Source: G963663315 sp965231905 (lineage in GTDB: Bacteria > Pseudomonadota > Gammaproteobacteria > Arenicellales > Poriferihabitantaceae). Taken from it: 64,000 nt of DNA. Below, piece by piece: positions 25,925 through 34,468 of this stretch. Position numbers and translations under genes: made by a program. The notes beneath the pieces were generated by a model. The model made no database searches. It saw only the letters and a list, made by a program, of their open reading frames with translations, and was not told the DNA's origin. The DNA lies in assembly GCA_965231905.1 (NCBI GenBank), contig CBDDOO010000001.1, positions 496,001 through 560,000 of the forward strand, written 5' to 3'. Each line of letters begins with the position of its first letter. The stretch's first letter is position 1.

Positions 25925-27217
25925 TCAGAACTGTTTGATCAGGGCGATTTCGCCGTGCCATCGTTGGTAAGACTGGAGTTGGGCGTTGGATTCGAGTGCG
26001 TCTCGGATGACGGAGACGCGCGGCGCGAAGCCTTTCAGGGTCCAGCCCCGGTGATGCAGAGACAGGCGGTAGGAGCGTTGCCGGTCTTTTCGCTCTGGCG
26101 TTCCCAGCGTCAAAAAGCCCCAGTGCGGTTCGAACACGGTGCGCGAGACGCTGGCGTTGAGGCCGACCGAGAGACCGCCGGACAGGTCGTAGTTGCCACC
26201 GAGGTCGAGACTGCGCTGTCGGCTGCGGTAATTGACTTGCATCGGGGATGCCCGGTCATAACGCAATCCGCCCCAGGCGGTCAGTTGCGGCGTGACGTGG
26301 AAATTAACCTGTGCGCCCACGCGCCAGCGGGGGCCGTTCTGGTCCTGATTTTCCCGGTACGTCCGTCGTCCCCGATGCCCGTGCAGATTCAGGGACAGGC
26401 GGGGGGTGAGGCGTCGCCAGGATTCCACGCGAAAGCCCTGTTCGTCCGATTCCGGCCGGTTGCCGCGCCGGGTATGGCCGACTTTGGCCAGTACGCTGAG
26501 ATCCAGCGCTCCGAGCAGCCATTGTGGTCCGGTCTGTACGGAAGCATGCATCTGGTCGAAGCGTTGGCGGGCATATTCCCGGATGGACAGGTCAGCGCCG
26601 ACTCGCCAGTTGAGATTGGGACGCAATGGGTGAAAATATCGCCCGTTGCCCCAGATATGCAAGCCGGTTCCCGATTCCGGATGGTCGGGGGTGTTCAGCT
26701 GAAACGGTATGCCGCCGACCAAGAGGGTATCCTCCTCGCTGGACGCGCCGATGTTGGTATCGGGAGCGAGCGCCGCGCCTGCGGTGAAGAACCAGCGCTT
26801 GCGCCGTTGCATGAGGTTAAGATAGTACTGGATGTTGCGTTGGACGGACGGTGGCAGGGTTGCGGCCAGGACTTTCTCGAAATGTTCTTTGGCCAGCGCG
26901 TCTTCTTCCAGCAGGAAGAAGGTTCGAGCCAGTTCCAGCCGGGGACGAAGCGCCGCGGGATCAATGACCAGAATGCGCTGGAACGCCCGGGTCGCGATGG
27001 TCAGGTATTGTTTGCGCGGGCGCGGGGATTCTGTCTTTGCGGCGGCCTGTACGGCCGTAGTACCGACCCAGAACAGGAAATCCGGATCATCCGACCCCAG
27101 CCCGGCTTCCAGTTTGTCTACCGAAGGATAAGGAGCCGGGGCATCCCCGGTCTGCGCCAGAGCCGGGAGCGCCCAGAGCGGCAGCACAACCAGCGCGAGC
27201 CAAGTCACGTATTTCAT
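25925..27217 (-). CDS. Surface lipoprotein assembly modifier (Slam, DUF560) outer-membrane protein
   Basis: 430 residues. A signal peptide (MKYVTWLALVVLPLWALPALAQ) is followed by a TPR-like N-terminal domain (about 30-150) with RLELARTFFLLEEDALAKEHFEKVL and SVQRNIQYYLNLMQRRKRW, typical of Slam. From about 155 to the end the alternating-residue strands and terminal F (IALIKQF) indicate an outer-membrane barrel of about 14 strands. Slam proteins move lipoproteins such as TbpB to the cell surface. Directly upstream lies only a 37-codon remnant of a TbpB-like gene; the intact client candidate lies 11 kb away at 12984-14526. Confidence 0.88.
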   Translation of the reverse strand: MKYVTWLALVVLPLWALPALAQTGDAPAPYPSVDKLEAGLGSDDPDFLFWVGTTAVQAAAKTESPRPRKQYLTIATRAFQRILVIDPAALRPRLELARTFFLLEEDALAKEHFEKVLAATLPPSVQRNIQYYLNLMQRRKRWFFTAGAALAPDTNIGASSEEDTLLVGGIPFQLNTPDHPESGTGLHIWGNGRYFHPLRPNLNWRVGADLSIREYARQRFDQMHASVQTGPQWLLGALDLSVLAKVGHTRRGNRPESDEQGFRVESWRRLTPRLSLNLHGHRGRRTYRENQDQNGPRWRVGAQVNFHVTPQLTAWGGLRYDRASPMQVNYRSRQRSLDLGGNYDLSGGLSVGLNASVSRTVFEPHWGFLTLGTPERKDRQRSYRLSLHHRGWTLKGFAPRVSVIRDALESNAQLQSYQRWHGEIALIKQF

Positions 27218-27293
27218 TGCGTTCCGGTTCCGGTATTACAGACATCATGGCCGCCTGATTCAGTTGCCGCGGAACGACTCGTATAATTCCTCA

Positions 27294-27510
27294 CTACACC
27301 CCGAACGCGCCCGGCGCCTGGTAGAAGGAGTCACTGTTGCCGTCCGCTTCGGACTGTGTCCAGAAAGCGCCTTCGATGTGTTGTGGCATATTGATGTGTT
27401 GTGGCATATTGGTGTGTCTGGAATGGGGTATATATCACGGCTGATTGTAACGCACAAATCATCGTTCGTATCAAACAATAATTTCAGCCCCGGAGGGGGT
27501 GCATTGCCAT
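27294..27510 (-). pseudogene. Remnant of a TbpB-like lipoprotein gene (promoter plus last ~26 codons)
   Basis: Minus-strand 27510-27430 matches the upstream region of the intact lipoprotein gene (shared GTTACAATCAGC and TTTCAGCCCCGG blocks). It runs almost directly into a short frame, 27407-27294, of 37 codons ending IEGAFW...DSFYQAPGAFGV. This aligns with the intact C-terminus MEGTFR...GSFYRVEGAFGTERQ. The signal peptide and nearly all of the body are missing. An 18-base unit (AATATGCCACAACACATC) is duplicated in tandem at the deletion join. The intact Slam gene begins 76 bases downstream. Confidence 0.8.
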
Positions 27511-27525
27511 CGCGCCGGGTCCGGT

Positions 27526-29058
27526 CTATATGTTGGAATCCGCGAAAGAGGTCTTGCGCTTCGCGATGAACTCCAGCAGCGCCTCATCAATGGCCGGGTC
27601 GAGTTGCGGTGGCTGATAGTCGTTCAGCATCTGTTTCCAGATTTTATTGGCGCGGACCGTGGCGTCGCGCGAACCTTCCATCTGCCATTGCTCGAAGCTG
27701 TTGTTGTCGGCGACGCTGGAACGGTAAAAGGCGGTTTTGAAATTCTCCTGGGTGTGGCTGCAGCCGAGGAAATGCTGGCCCGGCCCGACTTCCCGGAGCG
27801 CGCTCATCGCCTGCCCGTTTTCTGACAGATCCGTGCCGGCGGCGAATACCTGCATCATACCGAGTTGGTCGGCGTCCATGATCAGCTTTTCATAGCCTGA
27901 GGACAATCCGCCTTCCAGCCAGCCGGCCGCATGCAGAACGAAGTTTACTCCGGCCATGATTGTGGGCAGCAGGGTATTGGCGCTTTCATAAGCGGCCTGG
28001 GCATCGGTGACCTTGGAGGCGCACAGCGAGCCGCCGCTTCGAAACGGCACGCCCAGCCGCCGGGCCAGCGCGGCGCAGCCATTGATGACCAGCGCCGGTT
28101 CCGGAGTACCGAAAGTGGGCGCCCCCGATTGCATCGACATTGAGCTTGAGAATGTGCCGAAGATAACCGGACAGCCGGGGCGGACCAATTGGGTAAATGC
28201 CATCCCGGTCAGAGCCTCGGCCAGGATTTGCGCCATGGTGCCGGCGGCGGTGACCGGCGACATGGCGCCGGAAAGAATAAAGGGGGAGATGATACTGCCC
28301 TGATTGTTTCTCGCATACACTTCCGCGGCGCCCAGCATGGTTTCATCGAAAGTCATCGGTGAGTTCGCATTGATCAGATTGATGACCACGGTATTTTGAT
28401 CAACGAACTCTTCTCCGAACAGAATCCTGCACATGTCTACTGTATCCTGCGCTCTTTGCGGGTGGGTTACCGAACCCATGAAAGGCTTGTCGGAATACTT
28501 GATGTGGCTGTAGACCATGTCGAAGTGCCGCTTGTTAACCGGCAAATCGGTCGGTTCGCATACGGTACCGCCGGAATGATGCAGTGAAGGCAGCATCCAG
28601 GTCAGTTTGACCAGGTTGCGGAAGTCCTCGATCATCGCATAGCGCCGTCCCTTATCGAGGTCGCGGATGAAGGGGGGGCCGTAAACCGGCGCGAATACGG
28701 TGGATTTTCCTCCGATCATGACGTTCCTTGCGGGATTCCTGGCTTTTTGTTCGAAAGTTCGCGGCGCTGAGTCCTGGATGATCTTTCGGCACAGGCCTTT
28801 CGGGAAACGCACCCGCTCGCCGTTGACATCCGCTCCGGCCTGTTTGAACAGTTTCAACGCGGGCGGATAATGGTACTCGATCCCGATTTCCTGCAAGATG
28901 GTATCGGCGTTTTCTTCGATCAGCGCCAGACCTTCTTCGTCCAGCAGTACATACTCCGGTATTTTCCGGGTGATGTAAGGAGTGACCGAAGGAACGGCTC
29001 CCTGTTCGCGTTCCTGTCTGGCGTGACGGCCGCCGCGTTTTCTGGATGTTCTTGGCAT
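27526..29058 (-). CDS. MttB-family (trimethylamine/glycine betaine) corrinoid methyltransferase-like protein
   Basis: 510 residues, typical length. Family blocks include ILQEIGIEYHYPPALKLFKQ, VFAPVYGPPFIRDLD, GGTVCEPTDLPV, GTFSSSMSMQSGAPTFGTPEPA and a C-terminal GPGQHFLGCSHTQENF. The chain reads through without an internal amber codon, so it is a non-pyrrolysine member like MtgB, which demethylates glycine betaine or related amines to a corrinoid protein. No corrinoid protein or MtaA-type gene is adjacent. Betaine uptake genes (3-6 kb) and a homocysteine methyltransferase (63 kb) make methylamine use plausible (inference). Confidence 0.83.
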   Translation of the reverse strand: MPRTSRKRGGRHARQEREQGAVPSVTPYITRKIPEYVLLDEEGLALIEENADTILQEIGIEYHYPPALKLFKQAGADVNGERVRFPKGLCRKIIQDSAPRTFEQKARNPARNVMIGGKSTVFAPVYGPPFIRDLDKGRRYAMIEDFRNLVKLTWMLPSLHHSGGTVCEPTDLPVNKRHFDMVYSHIKYSDKPFMGSVTHPQRAQDTVDMCRILFGEEFVDQNTVVINLINANSPMTFDETMLGAAEVYARNNQGSIISPFILSGAMSPVTAAGTMAQILAEALTGMAFTQLVRPGCPVIFGTFSSSMSMQSGAPTFGTPEPALVINGCAALARRLGVPFRSGGSLCASKVTDAQAAYESANTLLPTIMAGVNFVLHAAGWLEGGLSSGYEKLIMDADQLGMMQVFAAGTDLSENGQAMSALREVGPGQHFLGCSHTQENFKTAFYRSSVADNNSFEQWQMEGSRDATVRANKIWKQMLNDYQPPQLDPAIDEALLEFIAKRKTSFADSNI

Positions 29059-29232
29059 ATTCGTTATGGTTTGTTGTCCGGGTAACAGGACAGGGGTATT
29101 ATGGTGTTATCATGTCCATAATATACCATCGACCTGTCATAAGATGTGCAGTTGTAAGTTAAGGTATCCGTGTATGTCTGACCAGAATCCCAGCGTTGCA
29201 TCTCAACCGAATTCGCCTGACTCGCCCCTGTC

Positions 29233-30990
29233 GTGACCGACCCTTACAAAAATGTGGCCGGCGCCACGCTGTATCGTCGCCTGTTTTCCTATGTGATTCC
29301 CTACAAGGGAGTGTTTGGCATGGCGTTGTTCGGCATGCTTCTGGTGGCGGCGGGGGATACCGGGTTTGCCTGGGTTCTGCAGCCACTGATGGATCAGGGT
29401 TTTGTTGGACGCGATCCTGATTTCATCCGGTTTATTCCGCTGTTGCTGGCGGCGATCGCTTTTGCCCGGGCGATCGGGGATTTTATCGATGTCTACTGTT
29501 CCAACTGGGTATCGAGGAAGGTGATTCAGGATTTGCGGCAGAAAATGTTCGATCAGCTGATTCACGCTCCCACAGAATATTTCGACAAACATTCGAGTGG
29601 CTCTCTGGTATCGCGGTTGACCTACGATGTGGAACAGGTTGCGCGGGCCAGCACGGATGCCTTGCGGGTTTTGTTTCGGGATATTCTGAAAGCGGGATTT
29701 CTGTTGTCCCTGCTGTTCTGGCTGAGCTGGAAACTGTCGTTGATATTCATTGCCATCTTTCCGGTCACCTTTTTGATTTTCAAAGTCACCAGCGGGCGAT
29801 TCAGGAAAATCAGTTTCGTCATCCAGGAGAGTGTGGGGGATATTACCGACATCGCCAAACAGGCGTTCCAGGGGCATAAACTGGTCAAGATTTTCAATTC
29901 CCAGGATTACGAAAAGCGGATGTTTCTCTCGGCCAACAACCGCCACCGCCAGCAGTCCATGAAAAAAGCGGGGATTCTGGCGGCCACGGTTCCGATCGTG
30001 GTTTTTCTGATGGGTATGGGGGTGGCCCTGATGATCTGGCTGGCTTTGATTCTGGAAATCACTCCGGGGGTATTCACCTCTTATCTGGTGGCCATAACCA
30101 TGGTCGTGCGTCCGGTAAGAAATCTGTCCCGAATCAACGAGGTGATACAAACCGGCCTGGCGGGGGTGCAATCGGTTTTCCAGACCATTGACCTGCACCA
30201 GGAAAAGGATGAGGGCCGGACGGTCCTTGGCGATATTGATGGCAACGTGTCATTTTCAGGTGTTTCATTCCGTTATCCCGGCGATCAGCCCCGGGTTCTT
30301 GAAAATATCGACTTTGAAATAAAAGCGGGGTCAACGGTAGCGCTGGTGGGGCCATCCGGCAGTGGAAAATCAACCATTACTTCGATGTTGATGAGATTTT
30401 ACAGTCCAACCGCTGGCAGTATCAGCATTGACGGCCACCTGTTGCAGGACATCCGCCTGCAATCGCTCAGGAAAAACATGGCCATGGTCAGCCAGGAGGT
30501 GATACTGGTTGCAGATACAATCAGAAACAACATTGTGTATGGCCGGGTTGGTGACATCGACGAAAACAGGTTGATAACGGCTGTCGAGACCGCCCATATC
30601 CGGGAATTTGCCGATGACTTCCCGGATGGGCTCGACACGTTTGTCGGTGAAGAAGGCTCCCGTTTGTCGGGTGGGCAGAGGCAACGTATCGCCATCGCGC
30701 GCGCAATCTACAAGGACGCGCCAATCCTGATCCTGGACGAAGCCACTTCTTCTCTGGATTCCCGTTCTGAGAAACATATTCAGGATGCGATCAGCCGATT
30801 GATCCGCAATCGAACGACCCTGGTTATTGCCCATCGACTCAGCACCATCGAAAATGCGGACTTGATCCTGGTGCTGGGCAAGGGCCGGATTCTGGAACGC
30901 GGAAATCATCAGGCGCTGCTGTCGAAAAAGGGGCATTACTATCATTTGTACAATACCCAGTATCGGACTGGCGCTGAAAATGCCGGATAA
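29233..30990 (+). CDS. msbA: Lipid A export ABC transporter MsbA
   Basis: 585 residues from GTG 29233. Six membrane helices (about 20-310) precede an ATPase domain with Walker A VGPSGSGKST, signature LSGGQRQR, Walker B ILILDEATSSLD and switch His in IAHRLS. It flips lipid A-core across the inner membrane. The GTG overlaps the stop of a 20-codon frame starting at 29174 (MSDQNPSVASQ...), which may be a leader peptide coupling translation or chance. lpxK and kdsB follow, the standard lipid A/Kdo arrangement. Confidence 0.94.
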   Translation: MTDPYKNVAGATLYRRLFSYVIPYKGVFGMALFGMLLVAAGDTGFAWVLQPLMDQGFVGRDPDFIRFIPLLLAAIAFARAIGDFIDVYCSNWVSRKVIQDLRQKMFDQLIHAPTEYFDKHSSGSLVSRLTYDVEQVARASTDALRVLFRDILKAGFLLSLLFWLSWKLSLIFIAIFPVTFLIFKVTSGRFRKISFVIQESVGDITDIAKQAFQGHKLVKIFNSQDYEKRMFLSANNRHRQQSMKKAGILAATVPIVVFLMGMGVALMIWLALILEITPGVFTSYLVAITMVVRPVRNLSRINEVIQTGLAGVQSVFQTIDLHQEKDEGRTVLGDIDGNVSFSGVSFRYPGDQPRVLENIDFEIKAGSTVALVGPSGSGKSTITSMLMRFYSPTAGSISIDGHLLQDIRLQSLRKNMAMVSQEVILVADTIRNNIVYGRVGDIDENRLITAVETAHIREFADDFPDGLDTFVGEEGSRLSGGQRQRIAIARAIYKDAPILILDEATSSLDSRSEKHIQDAISRLIRNRTTLVIAHRLSTIENADLILVLGKGRILERGNHQALLSKKGHYYHLYNTQYRTGAENAG

Positions 30991-31061
30991 ACTGCAGCGA
31001 GGGCGTTCTTCTTCCCCGTCATTCCCGCGAAAGCGGGAATCCATGCTGGATAAACTGCAAC
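30980..31061 (+). repeat. REP-like palindrome inserted at the lpxK start, flanked by a 19-bp duplication
   Basis: The palindrome ATTCCCGC-GAAA-GCGGGAAT (31021-31040) is the widespread CGTCATTCCCGCGAAAGCGG-type element. It is bracketed by near-identical copies of ATGCYGGATAAACTGCARC at 30980-30998 and 31043-31061, 63 bases apart (21 codons). The insert keeps lpxK in frame, so either copy of the start could be used. Confidence 0.8.
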
Positions 31062-32053
31062 AGGGATGGCGGCAGGCTGGCTGGTTGAACTACCTGCTGT
31101 TCCCCCTGTCCCTTGTCTACGGACTGTTGATGCTGGCAAGGAGGTACTGTTATCAGCTCGGGGTTTTCAAGCGGATCTCTCTTGCTGTCCCGGTAATCGT
31201 GGTCGGCGGGGTGACGGTGGGTGGGAGCGGAAAGACACCGGTGGCGCTGTCTCTGGTCCGGCATTTCCAGGACAGGGGCTTCCGTCCAGGGGTTATCTGC
31301 AAGGGTTACAGGGGGCATTCTCCGTTCTGGCCCAGAGAAGTGAATGACTCAACGACTGCGGCGTTGGTTGGCGATGAAGCCCAATTGATTTACGAGTTGA
31401 CCGGGGTTCCGGTGGTGGCGGGTCCGGAACGGGCCAGAAACGGAGTTTGTCTGATTGATAAGTTCGGTTGCAATATCCTGTTCAGCGATGACGGATTCCA
31501 GCACCACGCCCTGGGACGTGATCTGGATATTGTGGCGCTGGACGGGCAGGTCGGGTATGGTAATGGCTGGTGCCTGCCGGCTGGTCCGCTGCGGGAGTTT
31601 CGCAGTCAGATCAAACGGGCCGACATCGTGCTGGTGAACGGCGCCGACGAAGAGTTCCGGGTTGCCGGGCTGCAGGCTTACCGGATGTCGATGAGATTAT
31701 CAGAAGCGTATAATCTGTCGAGTGGTATCCGTAAGCCGTTGTCTGAATTTACGGACAGGCCTGTGCACGGGGTCGCGGGGGTGGGTAACCCGATCCGGTT
31801 TTTCCGGCAACTGGAGCGCCTCGGGCTGGATGTGATCCGCCATCCTTTCCCGGACCATCATCCATTTACAGAATCCGATCTGGATTTCGGGGGTGACGGA
31901 TGGGTACTCATGACCGAAAAAGATGCGATAAAATGCCGGGATATGACGATTAAAAGTAAACTTTGGGCAATTCCCGCGGTCCCTGAAATTGATTCGCGTG
32001 TGTTCGACCGGATTGATCAGTTGATTCCCCCCGTAACCGGTCTTTCAGGGTAA
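31043..32053 (+). CDS. lpxK: Tetraacyldisaccharide 4'-kinase
   Basis: 336 residues from ATG 31043 (MLDKLQQGWRQAGWLNYLL). The P-loop GGVTVGGSGKTPVAL (about 50-64), CKGYRGHS and LFSDDGFQHHALGRDLDIV (catalytic Asp/His region, about 145-165) define LpxK. It phosphorylates the lipid A disaccharide at the 4' position on the inner membrane. Another in-frame ATG at 30980, overlapping msbA, would add 21 residues encoded by an inserted REP-like repeat. The internal start matches family N-termini better. kdsB follows after four bases. Confidence 0.94.
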   Translation: MLDKLQQGWRQAGWLNYLLFPLSLVYGLLMLARRYCYQLGVFKRISLAVPVIVVGGVTVGGSGKTPVALSLVRHFQDRGFRPGVICKGYRGHSPFWPREVNDSTTAALVGDEAQLIYELTGVPVVAGPERARNGVCLIDKFGCNILFSDDGFQHHALGRDLDIVALDGQVGYGNGWCLPAGPLREFRSQIKRADIVLVNGADEEFRVAGLQAYRMSMRLSEAYNLSSGIRKPLSEFTDRPVHGVAGVGNPIRFFRQLERLGLDVIRHPFPDHHPFTESDLDFGGDGWVLMTEKDAIKCRDMTIKSKLWAIPAVPEIDSRVFDRIDQLIPPVTGLSG

Positions 32054-32057
32054 GCCG

Positions 32058-32819
32058 TTGCCGGTTCCTTTTCACATCATCATTCCCGCGCGTTTCCACT
32101 CCAGCCGCCTGCCGGGAAAGCCGCTGCTTGAAATTGCAGGCAAACCCATGATTCAGCGCGTTGTCGAAAGATGTCGGGAAAGCGGGGCCAGCCGTATCGT
32201 AGTGGCGACGGATGACCAGCGTATCGTTGACGTGGTTGAGGGTTTCGGCGGTCAGGCGGCGCTCACCTCCCGCGATCATCCGTCCGGTAGCGACCGCATT
32301 GCGGAGGCTTCACAAAAGCTCGGCCTTGCCGCGGACGACGTTATCGTTAATGTCCAGGGAGACGAGATCGACATGCCGGCGGCCCTGATCAACCAGGTTG
32401 CCAGCGCCCTGGATGCGGGGAGTGATGCGGTCATGGCCACGGCCAGCGCCCCCCTGGCTTATCCCGAAGAGGTGTCCGACCCTTCCGTAGTCAAGGTGGT
32501 CAGCGATCAATCAGGTTATGCAATCTACTTCAGCCGGGCGACCATTCCCTGGGTGCGCGATGAATTGACTTCCGGGCTGGCCGGTCACGCACAGGATTAT
32601 ATCCGCCGCCATCTCGGGATTTATGCGTATTCGGCGGGATACATCCGGACGTTCGCGGCCAGAGGGCATTGTCAGCTTGAGGATCTGGAGAAGCTGGAGC
32701 AATTGCGCGCACTCTGGCATGGGGAGAAAATCCGTTGCGTTGAGGCGTTGCAGAGCCCCGGTCCGGGAATTGACACCGAACAGGATTTACAAAGGGCCAG
32801 GGAGGCATTCGGGACATGA
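32058..32819 (+). CDS. kdsB: 3-deoxy-manno-octulosonate cytidylyltransferase
   Basis: 253 residues starting at TTG 32058 four bases after the lpxK stop (AGGG upstream). The N-terminus PFHIIIPARFHSSRLPGKPL is the CMP-Kdo synthetase signature. VVATDDQRI, HPSGSDRIAEA, VNVQGDEI and the C-terminal GIDTEQDLQRAR are conserved. It activates Kdo with CTP for LPS inner-core synthesis. The rare TTG start could keep its level low relative to lpxK. Confidence 0.95.
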   Translation: MPVPFHIIIPARFHSSRLPGKPLLEIAGKPMIQRVVERCRESGASRIVVATDDQRIVDVVEGFGGQAALTSRDHPSGSDRIAEASQKLGLAADDVIVNVQGDEIDMPAALINQVASALDAGSDAVMATASAPLAYPEEVSDPSVVKVVSDQSGYAIYFSRATIPWVRDELTSGLAGHAQDYIRRHLGIYAYSAGYIRTFAARGHCQLEDLEKLEQLRALWHGEKIRCVEALQSPGPGIDTEQDLQRAREAFGT

Positions 32820-32868
32820 GGCAATATTGCCTTTGCAGGGCATCCCGTTCATTTCCAGGTACAGCGGT

Positions 32869-33975
32869 ATGAAGGCCATGATTCTGGCGGCAGGGGAAGG
32901 AACCCGACTGCGGCCACTCACTTATGAAATGCCCAAACCGATGATTCCGGTACTGGGGAAGCCCGTCATGGAGTATCTGGTCGAGTGGCTTGCGAGCCAT
33001 AAACTCCTTGATGTGATGATCAACGTCAGCCACCAATCGGAAGTCATTGAAACTTATTTTACGGATGGACGGCGCTGGGGAGTCAATATCGGATATTCTT
33101 TCGAAGGATACATTGAGGAAGGTGAGCTGTTCCGGGAACCGCTGGGGTCAGCGGGAGGGGTTCGGCGAATACAGGATTTTGGTGGATATTTCGATGATAC
33201 CTTTGTGGTGATCTGTGGAGACCTGATTATCGACCTGGACCTGACTGAAGCCATTCGGAAACACTGGCAATCCGGAGCGTCAGCCAGCATCCTGGTCAAA
33301 CCGGTAGAAAGAGAAAGGTTGTCGAATTATGGCGTTGTCGTTGCCAATGACCAGGGGCGGGTTACTTCTTTTCAGGAAAAACCCGCGATCGAAGAGGCCA
33401 GGTCCACCTTGGTCAATACCGGGATTTATATTTTTGAGCCAGAGATCATCGACTTGATTCCGGCCGATACATTTTATGATATTGGCAGAGACCTGTTGCC
33501 GGATCTGATTTCTATGCGCGTGCCGTTCGGCGCCATTGACATGCCGTTTCGCTGGTTGGACATAGGGCGGTTGAGTGATTACTGGCGAGTGAATCAACAG
33601 ATGATGCGTGGTTCGGTGCGGGGGGTCGATATGCCCGGGACGGAGGTGATGCCGCAAGTCTGGACGGGCTTGAATGTGAACGTTGACTGGGATGACGTTT
33701 TTATCGAAGGTCCGGTTTACATTGGCTCAAATTCCAGAATTGAAGCTGGCTGCGAAATCCAGGGCCCGACCTGGATATCTCACGGATGTTATCTGCAAGG
33801 CGGGGCCAAAATCCATAAAAGCATGTTGTTTCAGCACACTTTGATACGCCGCCATGCCGTGGTCCATGAGGCCGTGGTATTCGGTCGATACTGCGTGGAC
33901 AAGGAAGGACGGCCAGTAAAAAGAGACGGCATGGACCTGGATTGGGTGGGAGACGCCCGGAACAGGAACCGATAG
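32869..33975 (+). CDS. NDP-sugar nucleotidyltransferase with hexapeptide C-terminus (GlmU/mannose-1-P guanylyltransferase-like)
   Basis: 368 residues from ATG 32869. The N-terminal nucleotidyltransferase domain starts MKAMILAAGEGTRLRPLTYE with MPKPMIPVLGKP. The Asp metal ligand is in VVICGDLIIDL, and FQEKPAIEEA with VNTGIYIFEPE follows. From about residue 255 there are left-handed beta-helix-like repeats (VFIEGPVYIGSNSRIEAGCEIQGPTWI). It would couple a sugar-1-phosphate to a nucleotide, probably for surface polysaccharide. The sugar and base are not determinable. It follows kdsB by 49 bases. Confidence 0.82.
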   Translation: MKAMILAAGEGTRLRPLTYEMPKPMIPVLGKPVMEYLVEWLASHKLLDVMINVSHQSEVIETYFTDGRRWGVNIGYSFEGYIEEGELFREPLGSAGGVRRIQDFGGYFDDTFVVICGDLIIDLDLTEAIRKHWQSGASASILVKPVERERLSNYGVVVANDQGRVTSFQEKPAIEEARSTLVNTGIYIFEPEIIDLIPADTFYDIGRDLLPDLISMRVPFGAIDMPFRWLDIGRLSDYWRVNQQMMRGSVRGVDMPGTEVMPQVWTGLNVNVDWDDVFIEGPVYIGSNSRIEAGCEIQGPTWISHGCYLQGGAKIHKSMLFQHTLIRRHAVVHEAVVFGRYCVDKEGRPVKRDGMDLDWVGDARNRNR

Positions 33976-34063
33976 ATCAGGCTGATAGATCAGGCTGTGA
34001 AATGCAATTCGATTTGCTATACAATCCCGGCTTTGAAAATCCGCCCCATAATTACCTGATCCA

Positions 34064-34420
34064 ATGCCATTTTACGAATATCAGTGCCGTCATTGTGACC
34101 ACCGACTCGAAGTACTTCAGAAAATATCGGATGCGCCTCTGGTGTATTGTCCACAGTGCAATGAAGCCGCTCTCAGAAAGCTGGTTTCGGCGGCGGCATT
34201 TCGATTGAAGGGTACGGGCTGGTACGAAACGGATTTCAAGGGCGATGGTAAAAGGCAAGAAAAATCCCCGGACGACAAGCCGCCGGATTCAGGCAAGGAT
34301 ACGTCGGCCGATAAAGCCGGTGACAAGGGAGACGCCCTCCCGAACAAGGCAGGCGGTAAAAAATCCGACAGCATGGATTCTACCGGCGGCAAGAGTTCCA
34401 GCGCTCGGGCGGCGGCATAG
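34064..34420 (+). CDS. FmdB-family zinc ribbon protein
   Basis: 118 residues. The N-terminal zinc ribbon MPFYEYQCRHCDHRLEVLQKISD...YCPQCNEAALRKLVS has the two CxxC knuckles (Cys8/11 and Cys29/32 by eye). Then comes FRLKGTGWYETDFK, and the low-complexity Lys/Asp/Ser/Gly-rich tail from about residue 60 is usual in this family. The function is poorly defined; regulatory roles were proposed. It lies 48 bases before aspS, a frequent gammaproteobacterial arrangement. Confidence 0.87.
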   Translation: MPFYEYQCRHCDHRLEVLQKISDAPLVYCPQCNEAALRKLVSAAAFRLKGTGWYETDFKGDGKRQEKSPDDKPPDSGKDTSADKAGDKGDALPNKAGGKKSDSMDSTGGKSSSARAAA

Positions 34421-34468
34421 TTTCCGCCGTCCCGGAAATCTCCCTGTATGCTATAGGCCAGTTGCGAC

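Noticed and set aside
28672..28678. Seven-base G run in the MttB-family gene
   Set aside because: Short, frame intact, encodes a normal Gly-Pro-Pro segment.
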